Positions 26,656-34,298 of a stretch of 64,000 bases of DNA are shown here, piece by piece. The stretch covers positions 38,552 to 102,551 of the forward strand of contig NZ_JAMLJL010000015.1 of assembly GCF_023634845.1 (NCBI RefSeq). The letters are read 5' to 3'. Below the pieces are notes generated by a model, which was given only the letters and a program-made list of their open reading frames with translations, did no database searches and was not told where the DNA came from. The DNA is from Flavobacterium amniphilum (GTDB lineage Bacteria > Bacteroidota > Bacteroidia > Flavobacteriales > Flavobacteriaceae). How positions within the stretch are numbered: position 1 is the first letter of the stretch; each line of letters begins with the position of its first letter. The translations under genes and the position numbers were made by a program.

Positions 26656-27147
26656 TTAAAAAAAGTTGGGAATTAAAAAGCGTAATTCCATTAGTTCATT
26701 TTGGCTGAACTGATCACTAAACCATTCTATCAGGGTCATTTTCTTGGATAAAGGATTGATTCCTTTTCTAAGTCCGAAAGCATTATGGATTCTCACAAAT
26801 CCGTTAGAATTAATACCCATAAGATTTTGCTTTACCGATTTAAAACCGTTTCCGACACCATACATCGCACTATAAATCGCTTCAGCTTTATTTTTTGCCA
26901 TACCTGTTGAAATATTACTTGGTCTCTCTCTTTTGTTTTCTTTCAAAGGTGAAAAACCATTAAAAATCTTCTTGTAAGCAAAGTAACCCACACCTAAAAA
27001 AAGTCCCATTTTCATGACCCCTTTGACTATCGAGACCGTAGCATTAACGCCTGTACTTGTATTTTCAAGAGTTGTTGCAATTGCTTTTTGTCCCTGTGGA
27101 GAGGAAGCTACTGCGGGATTATGTAAGCCTTGTCTTTTCATATTCAT
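26656..27147 (-). CDS. membrane-anchored annexin-like protein, paralogue 2
   Basis: A 163-residue protein with a central transmembrane span (about 46-62, MKMGLFLGVGYFAYKKI). The C-terminal half AEAIYSAM...GFVRIHNAFGLR...LIEWFSDQFSQNELMELR aligns by eye with the 140-residue neighbour. The gene follows a 208-bp non-coding stretch, so it may start a separate translation unit within the late operon. Confidence 0.55.
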   Translation of the reverse strand: MNMKRQGLHNPAVASSPQGQKAIATTLENTSTGVNATVSIVKGVMKMGLFLGVGYFAYKKIFNGFSPLKENKRERPSNISTGMAKNKAEAIYSAMYGVGNGFKSVKQNLMGINSNGFVRIHNAFGLRKGINPLSKKMTLIEWFSDQFSQNELMELRFLIPNFF

Positions 27148-27354
27148 TTCTTGGCTGTAGTATTGCTCCCAATTTCATTTTTACTCCGAGGATTTCATTT
27201 TTAGCATTCTAAAGAGTTGTCCCAGTAGTTGGTACGTCTTACTCTCCTTGTTTCATCTTTACTTTCTTAAATTGGAGCAATGTCTACACCTGTGTTTTAT
27301 CATTGTTTCGCCCGTTCCATAAATGGAGCATACAAAACGAGCTACTCCAACTTT
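27148..27354 (-). ncRNA. structured non-coding stretch inside the structural operon
   Basis: This 207-bp gap breaks an otherwise gapless operon. Arms attgctccc-aattt (27162-27175) and aaattggagcaat (27269-27281) can pair with one bulge and enclose about 93 bases. A 12-bp direct repeat, atttcattttta, occurs at 27172 and 27192. Only reading frames of fewer than 20 codons are present. It could be a regulatory RNA, a processing site or a packaging signal. Confidence 0.35.
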
Positions 27355-27549
27355 CTACATTATAAACTCTTTGATTGTTTGCCAGCTTTGAGCATCGGTA
27401 ACCATTACAATGGCTTTTTTGGATTTCTTCAGCTCCACCAGTTTTTCTAAAACCTCATTATCCAAATCAGATAATTCCTGAACTAGCTTAGTTTTCTTTT
27501 GCAATTTGAAAGGATTGGTCTCCTTTGTTTTTATACTTATTGTGCTCAT
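27355..27549 (-). CDS. small charged hypothetical protein
   Basis: A 64-residue lysine- and glutamate-rich protein with a helical centre (VQELSDLDNEVLEKLVELKKSKK). No motif is recognised. Its start overlaps the end of the 269-residue gene by 4 bases, so it is translated from the same message. It lies immediately before the structured gap. Confidence 0.5.
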   Translation of the reverse strand: MSTISIKTKETNPFKLQKKTKLVQELSDLDNEVLEKLVELKKSKKAIVMVTDAQSWQTIKEFIM

Positions 27550-28355
27550 ATTAACATTTGATGTTTTTGTAATAATCCGAACAGTTCTTGTGAAAAGAGA
27601 TTGTTTTCGGACTTCTCGTTGATTTTCTGATAAATAACTGTTAACAATGTTATGGTGTCATCGTCAAGCGTTTTGGTAATATCCAAGAATGCCTTTTTAG
27701 CATCCGAATAATTTTCATCTTCCAAATCTTCTTGCGAAGCCATTGCCAAACCACCACTTTCAACCGGAACATTAAACCCTAATCCTTTTAAAATAATTGG
27801 GGCTTGTTTGACTACTCCTAAGAGCATGTTATTCAAACTATCGTTACTCTCTTTGGTATATTTCCTTTGCAATTTTTCCTCAGTGAGTTCCTCGTTTTTA
27901 GCTTTAAGTTCCCGATTGTATTTTTCAGATTCTTCTAATTTTTTAGCTAGTTCATCCCGATCGCGAGCTTGTAATTTCAAGTCGAAAATGTCCGCAATTC
28001 CTAAACCCAACAGACCAACACTTTTTTTCTTTTTCTTCTTCTTTTTTGAAGCTGTCATTAACTCTTCTTCTTTATCTCTGGATTTAGATTGAATCTCACC
28101 AAAAGTCACATCAAAAGGATCTCCTTCAATTTTGAAAGCATTTACTCCATTTTTACGTTTTTCCTGAATGGTGAGTTTAGTAAACCCATCACTATAGAGT
28201 TTCTCAAAGAATTCTTCACTTGTTCCATAATCATTTTTTATTTGCTCATGTGTAATATTGCGAAAAATTGGCTTTGAAGTAGTTCTGTCGTAAACTGTTA
28301 CAGCGCAAAATTTATCGCTTGCCAGTTTATCCATCAAATCATCTAATTGCTCCAT
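27546..28355 (-). CDS. coiled-coil protein with polylysine run, possible virion protein
   Basis: A 269-residue protein. The N-terminal ~90 residues are mixed alpha/beta. A run of eight lysines (about 105-112) precedes a hydrophobic helix (VGLLGLGIADIFDL), then a coiled coil (about 130-170, ELAKKLEESEKYNRELKAKN) and a helical C-terminus. It lies directly after the three beta-rich proteins. The lysine run may bind DNA or membrane phosphates. No family is recognised. Confidence 0.5.
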   Translation of the reverse strand: MEQLDDLMDKLASDKFCAVTVYDRTTSKPIFRNITHEQIKNDYGTSEEFFEKLYSDGFTKLTIQEKRKNGVNAFKIEGDPFDVTFGEIQSKSRDKEEELMTASKKKKKKKKSVGLLGLGIADIFDLKLQARDRDELAKKLEESEKYNRELKAKNEELTEEKLQRKYTKESNDSLNNMLLGVVKQAPIILKGLGFNVPVESGGLAMASQEDLEDENYSDAKKAFLDITKTLDDDTITLLTVIYQKINEKSENNLFSQELFGLLQKHQMLI

Positions 28356-28356
28356 T

Positions 28357-28656
28357 TTAAATTAGTTTTTTGTAGATAAGTAAAATCCTGTTTCGTTCAT
28401 TTTTCCTAATAATTCCCTTTACTAATTTTGGATCAAAAGTTGATTCACTTGTCACATAATTAACTTCTAACTTTACCTTTGAAAAAGTGCCATCTGGAGG
28501 AATTAATATTTGCTTCTGTGTTGGGTAAATTGTAACATCATTGATAATTGCAATTGTAGTTCCTGTGTTTACAACCGAAAGGCAGGTAACTCCCTCTAAA
28601 ACGGGAATTTGTTCTTCCCTAAACTCTCTTGTTATAAAAGCAGATTCTACAAACAT
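28357..28656 (-). CDS. small beta-rich protein, candidate minor structural protein
   Basis: A 99-residue protein with alternating hydrophobic strands (GVTCLSVVN, AIINDVTIYP, KVKLEVNYV) and few helices. It ends 1 bp before the start of the coiled-coil gene and begins 1 bp after the preceding gene. Size, fold type and position beside two other beta-rich proteins suggest a virion shell, penton or spike component. Confidence 0.4.
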   Translation of the reverse strand: MFVESAFITREFREEQIPVLEGVTCLSVVNTGTTIAIINDVTIYPTQKQILIPPDGTFSKVKLEVNYVTSESTFDPKLVKGIIRKNERNRILLIYKKLI

Positions 28657-28657
28657 G

Positions 28658-29032
28658 CTATACTTTATTAATGTTATTGTTGTATAAAAACACTACATGA
28701 AATTTTAATGGAACATCACTTTTTAATGGTTCGTCCAAAGCGAAAATGAGTGAATAATCTTTGTTACCTGTATCGAAATTCAAGGGTTTAAAACTCTTTT
28801 CATATTCGCCACCGTTTGATTGTCTCCAATTATCAATATGAACCGAAGGAATGATAGCAATACTGTTATCGTCTTTCATTTCAATGGATGTCATTGCACT
28901 GATGTTTTTTTCAACTCCATTAGTGTACACTGCTACGCCAGTGGTAAAACCAATTGGAAGTTTAAAATTCTCAGATGTATTACTTTCTCCTGGCTTTATG
29001 ATTGCCTTTACTACATGTTGAATTTGTCGCAT
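28658..29032 (-). CDS. beta-rich protein, candidate single-jelly-roll capsid protein
   Basis: A 124-residue protein built almost wholly of predicted beta strands: FKLPIGFTTGVAVYTNG, MTSIEMKDDNSIAIIPSVHI, DYSLIFALDE and a final KFHVVFLYN. That strand count and length fit a small jelly roll. It has no signal peptide. Together with the 188- and 99-residue neighbours it could form the shell of a membrane-containing virus that uses small jelly-roll proteins. No family match can be claimed from sequence alone. Confidence 0.4.
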   Translation of the reverse strand: MRQIQHVVKAIIKPGESNTSENFKLPIGFTTGVAVYTNGVEKNISAMTSIEMKDDNSIAIIPSVHIDNWRQSNGGEYEKSFKPLNFDTGNKDYSLIFALDEPLKSDVPLKFHVVFLYNNNINKV

Positions 29033-29086
29033 ACTTTTTAAGATTAAAAAGCCATAGCCATTATGACTTCGGCATTATTGGCTCTC

Positions 29087-29653
29087 TTACTTTTTAGCTT
29101 CCGTCACTCTAAACTCTAATCTAAGAAACATTCCGCAACCTTCTTTTGAAATCGGAACTGTAACACCTTTTGGAAATTCCAATTCTAATTTGAACTCTTC
29201 TTTTGCTCTTAAAAGAGGTGTGGTTGCAATTGGACGAAAATCTTCTGTTTTGAAGTTTTGTACATCTGTAAGTGGTAAATCAATAAGCATGTCATTGGTT
29301 TGAATCAGTCTTAAATCAGCATTTTGCAACTCTGCTGGAAGTGTGTCTCTACTTTGCCAGTCAGCACTCTCAATTTTTTGCCCTCTTGTAGTGAACTGCA
29401 CTCGGATAGCATCAATTACAACATCTCTTCCCGAGTTAAGCAGGTTACCATCAAAATTGGTAATCCCAACAACTTTTTTAGTATTGGCATCAACAAGTTC
29501 ATTAATACCACTCATACCATCGACCTTTACGTTCAGGTAATACGTTTTATCTACCAATTTTGTGGCTTGTGGTCTTGCGACTTGACTTGTTTGACGTTGT
29601 CTCGCTCCTAAAACTTTAATTGCTCTTTGCAATTGCGGATTTCTATTTTCCAT
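29087..29653 (-). CDS. beta-rich protein, best major capsid candidate
   Basis: A 188-residue protein. A basic N-terminal arm (RAIKVLGARQRQTSQVARPQ, residues 10-29) precedes a beta-rich body (TYYLNVKVDG, VVIDAIRVQFTTRG, EEFKLELEFPKGVTV) that ends in MFLRLEFRVTEAKK. A basic arm followed by a beta barrel is a common capsid layout. It is the largest of three consecutive beta-rich proteins in the late operon. There is no HK97-like delta or protease signature. The assignment is inference. Confidence 0.4.
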   Translation of the reverse strand: MENRNPQLQRAIKVLGARQRQTSQVARPQATKLVDKTYYLNVKVDGMSGINELVDANTKKVVGITNFDGNLLNSGRDVVIDAIRVQFTTRGQKIESADWQSRDTLPAELQNADLRLIQTNDMLIDLPLTDVQNFKTEDFRPIATTPLLRAKEEFKLELEFPKGVTVPISKEGCGMFLRLEFRVTEAKK

Positions 29654-29690
29654 TTTTCTTTATAGATTAAATTTTACTTCTAATTGTGGG

Positions 29691-30326
29691 TTACAGAATG
29701 TAATTCCCGTTTTCATCGATATAAGCTCCTAAACCTTCATCTTCACTACCTCCTAAACCATCTTCAACATAGTTACCATTGATGTCGATGTAACCGCCTA
29801 AACCATCTTCATGATAGTTACCTGCTTCGTCAAAATATCCGTTTAAACCTTCTTCTTCATAAGCACCCAAGCCATCGCCACCATCATAAGCATTTAATCC
29901 GTTTTCTACATAGTTACCGTTAATATCGATGTAACCTCCTAAACCATCTTCGTGATAATTACCGTAAGAATCGATATAGCCACTTAGACCATTAATTGCT
30001 CCTGAAAGGCCTGCTGTTTTTTGCATAAATCGTCCGATTGTTGTTTCAGGATTTAGCTTAGAAGCAATTTTTTCAGATGAAAAAATATTCTTTACTAATT
30101 CCAGACCGTGAGCAATAGAAATACCTATTGCTGAACCTCTTAATAGTGAACTTTTGGTATCACTTCCGTTTACTTTTACCGCTAAAAATCCAGCACCAAT
30201 AGCAACCGCTCCATTAACAACACTTTTTACCGTGTTTGAGGATGTCTCGGTCATAGTGCCTGTAAGACCCCTTGAAAGAGCACCTACAACAACGGCAGAA
30301 CTGATTGTTATTAATTCTTGTTTCAT
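29691..30326 (-). CDS. membrane protein with tandem GLGGYIDxNGNYxEDGL repeats
   Basis: A 211-residue protein. The first ~110 residues contain two glycine-rich hydrophobic stretches (ISSAVVVGALSRGL, VVNGAVAIGAGFLAVKV) that could be membrane spans. The C-terminal ~95 residues are about five imperfect repeats of GYIDxNGNYxEDGL, very acidic and glycine-rich, with repeated DxNGN turns that may bind calcium. The repeats look prone to copy-number change. A virion spike or surface role is plausible but unproven. Confidence 0.5.
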   Translation of the reverse strand: MKQELITISSAVVVGALSRGLTGTMTETSSNTVKSVVNGAVAIGAGFLAVKVNGSDTKSSLLRGSAIGISIAHGLELVKNIFSSEKIASKLNPETTIGRFMQKTAGLSGAINGLSGYIDSYGNYHEDGLGGYIDINGNYVENGLNAYDGGDGLGAYEEEGLNGYFDEAGNYHEDGLGGYIDINGNYVEDGLGGSEDEGLGAYIDENGNYIL

Positions 30327-30337
30327 TTCTATGTTTA

Positions 30338-31078
30338 TTAATTACTTTTTGAACTTGTTACTAAAAGAATGACTCCTACAGCTCCAACACCTATAACAAT
30401 TGGAATTGTATAATTAGACTTATCTGATGTTGAAGCTCCACTTTCGAGTTGTGCTGTTTCTTTTTGAGCTTGGACTTCTTCTTTTAAATTTTGTACAGGA
30501 ATATCCTTGACTTTGGAAATAGTTTCAAGCTGTGCATCATTTGGAACTGCCACACCAGTATCTGCTTTGCCAGTAGTTAAGGATTCCGCTGGAACTCCTT
30601 TCACTTCTGCAATAGTTTCCAATTGTGCAGGCGTAGGAGTCGCATTTGGCATGATTTCAACTGGCTCGGTAGTTTCAAATTGCTGTACATTACTAATAGA
30701 CTGTGGTTGATTATTTATTTTTGAAATTGCATTATTAACCACAGGTTTTATAATTTTGTTAAGTGCAAGCTTTCCAACTTTTGTCCCTGCAATTTTTTTG
30801 ACTTTCATTGCAATTTTTCCAATCTTACCTGCCTTGGTTGCAATTTTAGTTAGTTTACCTGCTTTGGCTATTTTTGAGGCTATCCCAATGGGTGCAGTAG
30901 CAGGGAAAAAACTCATAGCAGTTGTAGCAATAGGAACTACGGCTTTACCAACTTTCACAGCATTTTTGATGCTAACATTTTTTAGTCGGATATTTTTTTT
31001 CAGCATTTTACCGATTTTAAGTCCTCGGTTTAATCCTGCATTTAATCCTGTTTGTTCTTCTAATATTATCATAATCAA
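30338..31078 (-). CDS. basic amphipathic membrane protein with C-terminal span
   Basis: A 246-residue protein. Residues about 20-125 are lysine-rich amphipathic repeats (KIGKMLKKNIRLKNVSIKNAVKVGK, KIAKAGKLTKIATKAGKIGKI) with an alanine/proline-rich hydrophobic segment near 50-70. A disordered middle carries two copies of an AQLETI(A/S)(E/K)VK motif. A C-terminal transmembrane helix (about 223-240, IPIVIGVGAVGVILLV) follows. This resembles membrane-remodelling proteins. It starts 6 bp after the protease-like gene. Confidence 0.5.
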   Translation of the reverse strand: MIMIILEEQTGLNAGLNRGLKIGKMLKKNIRLKNVSIKNAVKVGKAVVPIATTAMSFFPATAPIGIASKIAKAGKLTKIATKAGKIGKIAMKVKKIAGTKVGKLALNKIIKPVVNNAISKINNQPQSISNVQQFETTEPVEIMPNATPTPAQLETIAEVKGVPAESLTTGKADTGVAVPNDAQLETISKVKDIPVQNLKEEVQAQKETAQLESGASTSDKSNYTIPIVIGVGAVGVILLVTSSKSN

Positions 31079-31083
31079 ATTAT

Positions 31084-31944
31084 TTAAAATGGAAATCTTC
31101 TACTGGATTGAGTTGTCTTTTTTATTACACCTTTAAGTCCTCTTTTACTGCCATAAACACTATTACTTTTAACATAGATATTATAAGCACCTCCTTCACT
31201 TGTTGACTTATGAGCAATTGCATCACTACCTAATGATTTTAGCATGTTCTTTGCTTGTACAGCACTTCTTGTAAAATCATACAATTCATAAGCCTTTTTG
31301 CAAGGTTTCCTAGTTACATACCAACCTCTCTTTTTAGGAGCTGGACAATTCAATCCTATGTGTGGTAATTTCTGATCCATAAAAACATCTTTTTTATCCG
31401 TATAATTTGGTTCTTTGTTGCTATGTATTGTGCCATCAATAATTGCATCACCTTTGTCTAACTTTCCGCTCACCTGATTAAAAGGTACAACCACATAAAC
31501 ATGGGTGTACTGTTTTGGATTGAACTTAGGTTGTTTGATTTGCCTGATGTAATGCTTGATTCCTAAATTCATTAAAACCGAACTGGCGAAAATCGAATAG
31601 CTTTTACAATCAATTCCATCTCTGCGGTTGAACCAACTATTGGCAGGACTTCTTAAATTCTGTGTTACTCCATCAGCTTGATACTGGATGTCGTAATAAA
31701 GGAAATAATGAATCTTATCACAGGTTTCTTGAATCGTTTTCCCTTTCAGAATTTGAGATAGTTTGGTAACCTGTCTGTAAAAAGTCTCCACCCAAACTTT
31801 CATCATGGAAACCGAATAAAACGTATCTCCCTTTTTAAGTTTTACCTTTTGTCCTTTTGGCTTTTCAATCAAGTGATTAAACTCATCACCATTTTTTATC
31901 CTTCGTTTTAGAATTAAGTTGATTTCATCTTTGGTCATCTTCAT
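31084..31944 (-). CDS. transglutaminase-like cysteine peptidase, first gene of the late operon
   Basis: A 286-residue protein with a transglutaminase-fold triad: cysteine in GIDCKSYSIFASSVL (about residue 116), histidine in THVYVVV (about 147) and aspartate in AIIDGTIH (about 168). The C-terminus is basic (GSKRGLKGVIKKTTQSSRR). It heads the late operon after a terminator and tandem repeats. In a virus it could mature structural proteins or cut wall peptides. No signal peptide is present. Confidence 0.65.
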   Translation of the reverse strand: MKMTKDEINLILKRRIKNGDEFNHLIEKPKGQKVKLKKGDTFYSVSMMKVWVETFYRQVTKLSQILKGKTIQETCDKIHYFLYYDIQYQADGVTQNLRSPANSWFNRRDGIDCKSYSIFASSVLMNLGIKHYIRQIKQPKFNPKQYTHVYVVVPFNQVSGKLDKGDAIIDGTIHSNKEPNYTDKKDVFMDQKLPHIGLNCPAPKKRGWYVTRKPCKKAYELYDFTRSAVQAKNMLKSLGSDAIAHKSTSEGGAYNIYVKSNSVYGSKRGLKGVIKKTTQSSRRFPF

Positions 31945-31981
31945 TTACTAACTTTCTGAGGCAAATGTTTGAAATAAAAAA

Positions 31982-32006
31982 ACCTCGCCTTGAAGTATGG
32001 CGAGGT
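31982..32006 (-). terminator. terminator between early and late modules
   Basis: acctcgcc (31982-31989) pairs with ggcgaggt (31999-32006), followed on the minus strand by a run of seven T. It lies about 70 bp past the stop of the 32078-32302 gene and separates the replication genes from the structural and lysis genes. Confidence 0.85.
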
Positions 32007-32018
32007 ATGATAAAGTAT

Positions 32019-32058
32019 TGTAAAGGTTTGTCAGGTATTGTAAAGTATTATCAGGTAT
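32019..32058. repeat. two 20-bp tandem repeats upstream of the late operon
   Basis: tgtaaaggtttgtcaggtat and tgtaaagtattatcaggtat lie head to tail, matching at most positions, followed by two attgcaat boxes (32060, 32071). They sit on the upstream side of the terminator that precedes the late operon, a place suited to an activator or antiterminator. Confidence 0.5.
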
Positions 32059-32077
32059 CATTGCAATTTTATTGCAA

Positions 32078-32302
32078 TCAATCATCATCAAAATAATACC
32101 CTTTGGGCAATCCATAAGTTTCCACAAACTCCATGAACTCCAAGTGGGGAATCATTTTAACATCCTTTGAGATTTTCTTTTCTTTAAGGATTTCATTGAT
32201 TTGATTTCTGATTTTAGTTTCGCTAAACTGATTGCAATACATCTCTATTAGTTCTGATTTTGTAACAGAATGCGGAAGTGGTTTCTTATTTTTCTTACTC
32301 AT
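32078..32302 (-). CDS. small hypothetical protein, last gene of the early module
   Basis: A 74-residue protein, lysine-rich at the N-terminus (MSKKNKKPLPHSVTKSELIE) and acidic at the end (YYFDDD). The layout suggests a short helical DNA- or protein-binding domain. It is followed by the strong terminator at 31982-32006. The function is unknown. Confidence 0.5.
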   Translation of the reverse strand: MSKKNKKPLPHSVTKSELIEMYCNQFSETKIRNQINEILKEKKISKDVKMIPHLEFMEFVETYGLPKGYYFDDD

Positions 32303-32319
32303 TTTAGACTCTTTACAAG

Positions 32320-32514
32320 TTAAACTTCTTTTCTCAAATCATTGATTAAGAATAAGATTCTGAAAACTTTGTCTTCCAGACATTTCAAGATTCGGTTTTT
32401 ACCCATAAAGATAAAATCTAAAAATTGCAATGGAGCACTAATAATAATTACAAAGCATATTAATATTGCTAATATATTCAGATAAACTATTTTAAAGCAT
32501 TTTTTTACTTTCAT
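32320..32514 (-). CDS. small membrane protein
   Basis: A 64-residue protein with one strong transmembrane segment (about 11-32, NILAILICFVIIISAPLQFLDF) between basic ends. It lies between two small replication-module genes. No family is recognised. It could be a superinfection-exclusion or early membrane factor, but position is the only clue. Confidence 0.45.
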   Translation of the reverse strand: MKVKKCFKIVYLNILAILICFVIIISAPLQFLDFIFMGKNRILKCLEDKVFRILFLINDLRKEV

Positions 32515-32525
32515 AATTTTTGATT

Positions 32526-32867
32526 TTAAATATTGACAAGTCTTTCGTGAATTATATCAGAGATAGTTTGCATTACAATTCCCTGCTCTTGGGTTCTTTC
32601 TTTTCTTTCCCATTGGCAACAGTAGAGTAGTATAACCGATTGTGTTGGAGTTAAGCTAATATTTAAATCTACTTTTCGGGTTTCAATTTTTGTTCTAAAA
32701 ATGTAGAACATACTTTGAAGTGTGTCAATAACAATTATATCATTGCAATACTTGTCATAATCCTTGCAATGATGAATATTATCAACCTTGTTTCGGATGA
32801 ATTTTAGCAATTCAGATTGTATTATCTCAATGTCTATTTTCTTGATTTTTTTAAAGGTTATTTTCAT
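32526..32867 (-). CDS. hypothetical protein of the replication module
   Basis: A 113-residue protein that appears to be mixed helix and strand (DIEIIQSELLKFIRNKVD; SVILLYCCQWERKERTQEQ). No motif is recognised. It follows the DnaC-like gene by 14 bp on the same strand and is likely part of the same message. Confidence 0.45.
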   Translation of the reverse strand: MKITFKKIKKIDIEIIQSELLKFIRNKVDNIHHCKDYDKYCNDIIVIDTLQSMFYIFRTKIETRKVDLNISLTPTQSVILLYCCQWERKERTQEQGIVMQTISDIIHERLVNI

Positions 32868-32881
32868 ATTGATATTTTAAG

Positions 32882-33493
32882 TTAGCGCTTGTCTATTGTG
32901 TTTTTATCGAATGCAATGAGGTTCAGCATTCCTCTTAATCTCGATCTGATTCTATTTCCATAGGCTGTTTCTATTTCTGAAGCGGAAAGATTGGTTGTTA
33001 GATGTGTAATTACTTTTCTTGCTATGAATAAATCATATCTGGAGAGAATAATTTCAGCCATTACATTACACTCATTTCCATAGTATTTTAAGTTTTGCTC
33101 AACTCCTAAATCATCGAAGCAATAATTCTTATACTCCGTTTGTGAATAACTGCCTCGACTGTAGCGGTGTATAATTTCATATCCTTCTTTGATAAATTCA
33201 AAACTTATATCTCTGCAAGTCTTCAGATAAAATCTATTGTTCTGTTTGGTAACATATTTCATCAAAATCATTAAAGTTGTCTTTCCACAGCCCACAGGTC
33301 CCGATAATAGAATCCCTTTAGTCAAATCAATGCCATACTCATTTGTTTTTGTTTCATCTTTCAAAAAATAGGCTACAAGCTTTGTGATATTAGGTGTATC
33401 CTGATGTTTAAAATGAAACTTATCTCCATAGTCTTGTTTCCCTTTTTGCTCCAACCAAGCTAGAATTTCCGGGTAGTTGTATTTTAAATTCAT
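32882..33493 (-). CDS. DnaC/IstB-like AAA+ ATPase (helicase loader)
   Basis: A 203-residue ATPase. Walker A is SGPVGCGKTTLMILM (about residues 68-82). Walker B YCFDDLGVEQN lies near 130, and the sensor region VITHLTTNLSASEIETAYGNRIRSRL fits DnaC-type loaders, including the box VII arginine. It follows a replication-initiator-like gene by 11 bp, the classic order of phage replication modules that recruit the host DnaB. This implies theta-type replication of a dsDNA genome. Confidence 0.8.
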   Translation of the reverse strand: MNLKYNYPEILAWLEQKGKQDYGDKFHFKHQDTPNITKLVAYFLKDETKTNEYGIDLTKGILLSGPVGCGKTTLMILMKYVTKQNNRFYLKTCRDISFEFIKEGYEIIHRYSRGSYSQTEYKNYCFDDLGVEQNLKYYGNECNVMAEIILSRYDLFIARKVITHLTTNLSASEIETAYGNRIRSRLRGMLNLIAFDKNTIDKR

Positions 33494-33504
33494 AGTTGAT
33501 TTTC

Positions 33505-34284
33505 TTACAATGGTTCTGCATAGTCTTTATCTTCTTGTGTGTGTAAATTATTGGCTCGTGATTGTTCCTTACTTTTCGGTAGATTGATTGAGAATTTAGA
33601 AGTAGTAAGCATCCAATTTCTAGCTGCTGCATTCCAATCTTTCATTTGAGTTTTTCCACCAATTAACCAACCATTACTTGTGTAATAATTAAAAAACCTC
33701 TCGGCTTCAATTTCAGAATATTCCTGAAGTTTGAAATATTCTTTGACCAACTCTATACTTGGGCTTTCTTTTTTTTTTGCGGAACTTTTTTTTTCTTTCT
33801 TGTCAGCTTCTAAATAATCTTCTTCAATTGAAACTTCAAAATTCCCTTCAATAGATATGTTTTTATTGTTTTTAAATGTTTGTTTATTATTATATATATG
33901 AGGTTCAATAACATGTTCAGTAACCTGACCATTAACTTGTTCAATTATTGGTTTTGTATTGTCAATTATTGAACTACCTCTTCGCTTATTCCCATCAGAA
34001 AGATTATACATTATTACCTCTGTACCATGGTACGGATTATAAGAAGGTAAATATTCTATGAATCCGAGAAATTGCAATTCTTTAATACACTTATGATATG
34101 TTGCTTTTGAGGCAATTCTACTGGCTTTCATCATTTCTTCCCTAGAAATGGTAATTGGATTTTTAAACCTATTTACATTCCAGCTTTGAAACAATGCTAA
34201 ATACAAACTGATGTGAGTAGGGTAAATGATTTTTTCATTGCCGATGCAATTAAAAAAACCTGTAAGATGCTTAATGTAATTCAT
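33505..34284 (-). CDS. replication initiator-like protein (winged helix plus DnaD-like C-terminus)
   Basis: A 259-residue protein. Residues about 20-95 form a winged-helix domain (ISREEMMKASRIASKATYHKCIKEL). A disordered, lysine-rich linker follows. The C-terminal region VKEYFKLQEYSEIEAERFFNYYTSNGW...MKDWNAAARNWML is the conserved end of Bacteroidetes phage and element replication proteins. The DnaC-like ATPase is directly downstream. The gene itself may contain the origin, which I cannot see. Confidence 0.65.
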   Translation of the reverse strand: MNYIKHLTGFFNCIGNEKIIYPTHISLYLALFQSWNVNRFKNPITISREEMMKASRIASKATYHKCIKELQFLGFIEYLPSYNPYHGTEVIMYNLSDGNKRRGSSIIDNTKPIIEQVNGQVTEHVIEPHIYNNKQTFKNNKNISIEGNFEVSIEEDYLEADKKEKKSSAKKKESPSIELVKEYFKLQEYSEIEAERFFNYYTSNGWLIGGKTQMKDWNAAARNWMLTTSKFSINLPKSKEQSRANNLHTQEDKDYAEPL

Positions 34285-34298
34285 TCAACAGGATTACA

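Noticed and set aside
27808..28092. 94-residue plus-strand frame with a phenylalanine run
   Set aside because: It is the antisense of the polylysine stretch of the 27546-28355 gene.
29041..29086. terminator between the capsid-like and downstream gene
   Set aside because: The apparent hairpin agccattatg/gcattattggct has several mismatches and no convincing T run.
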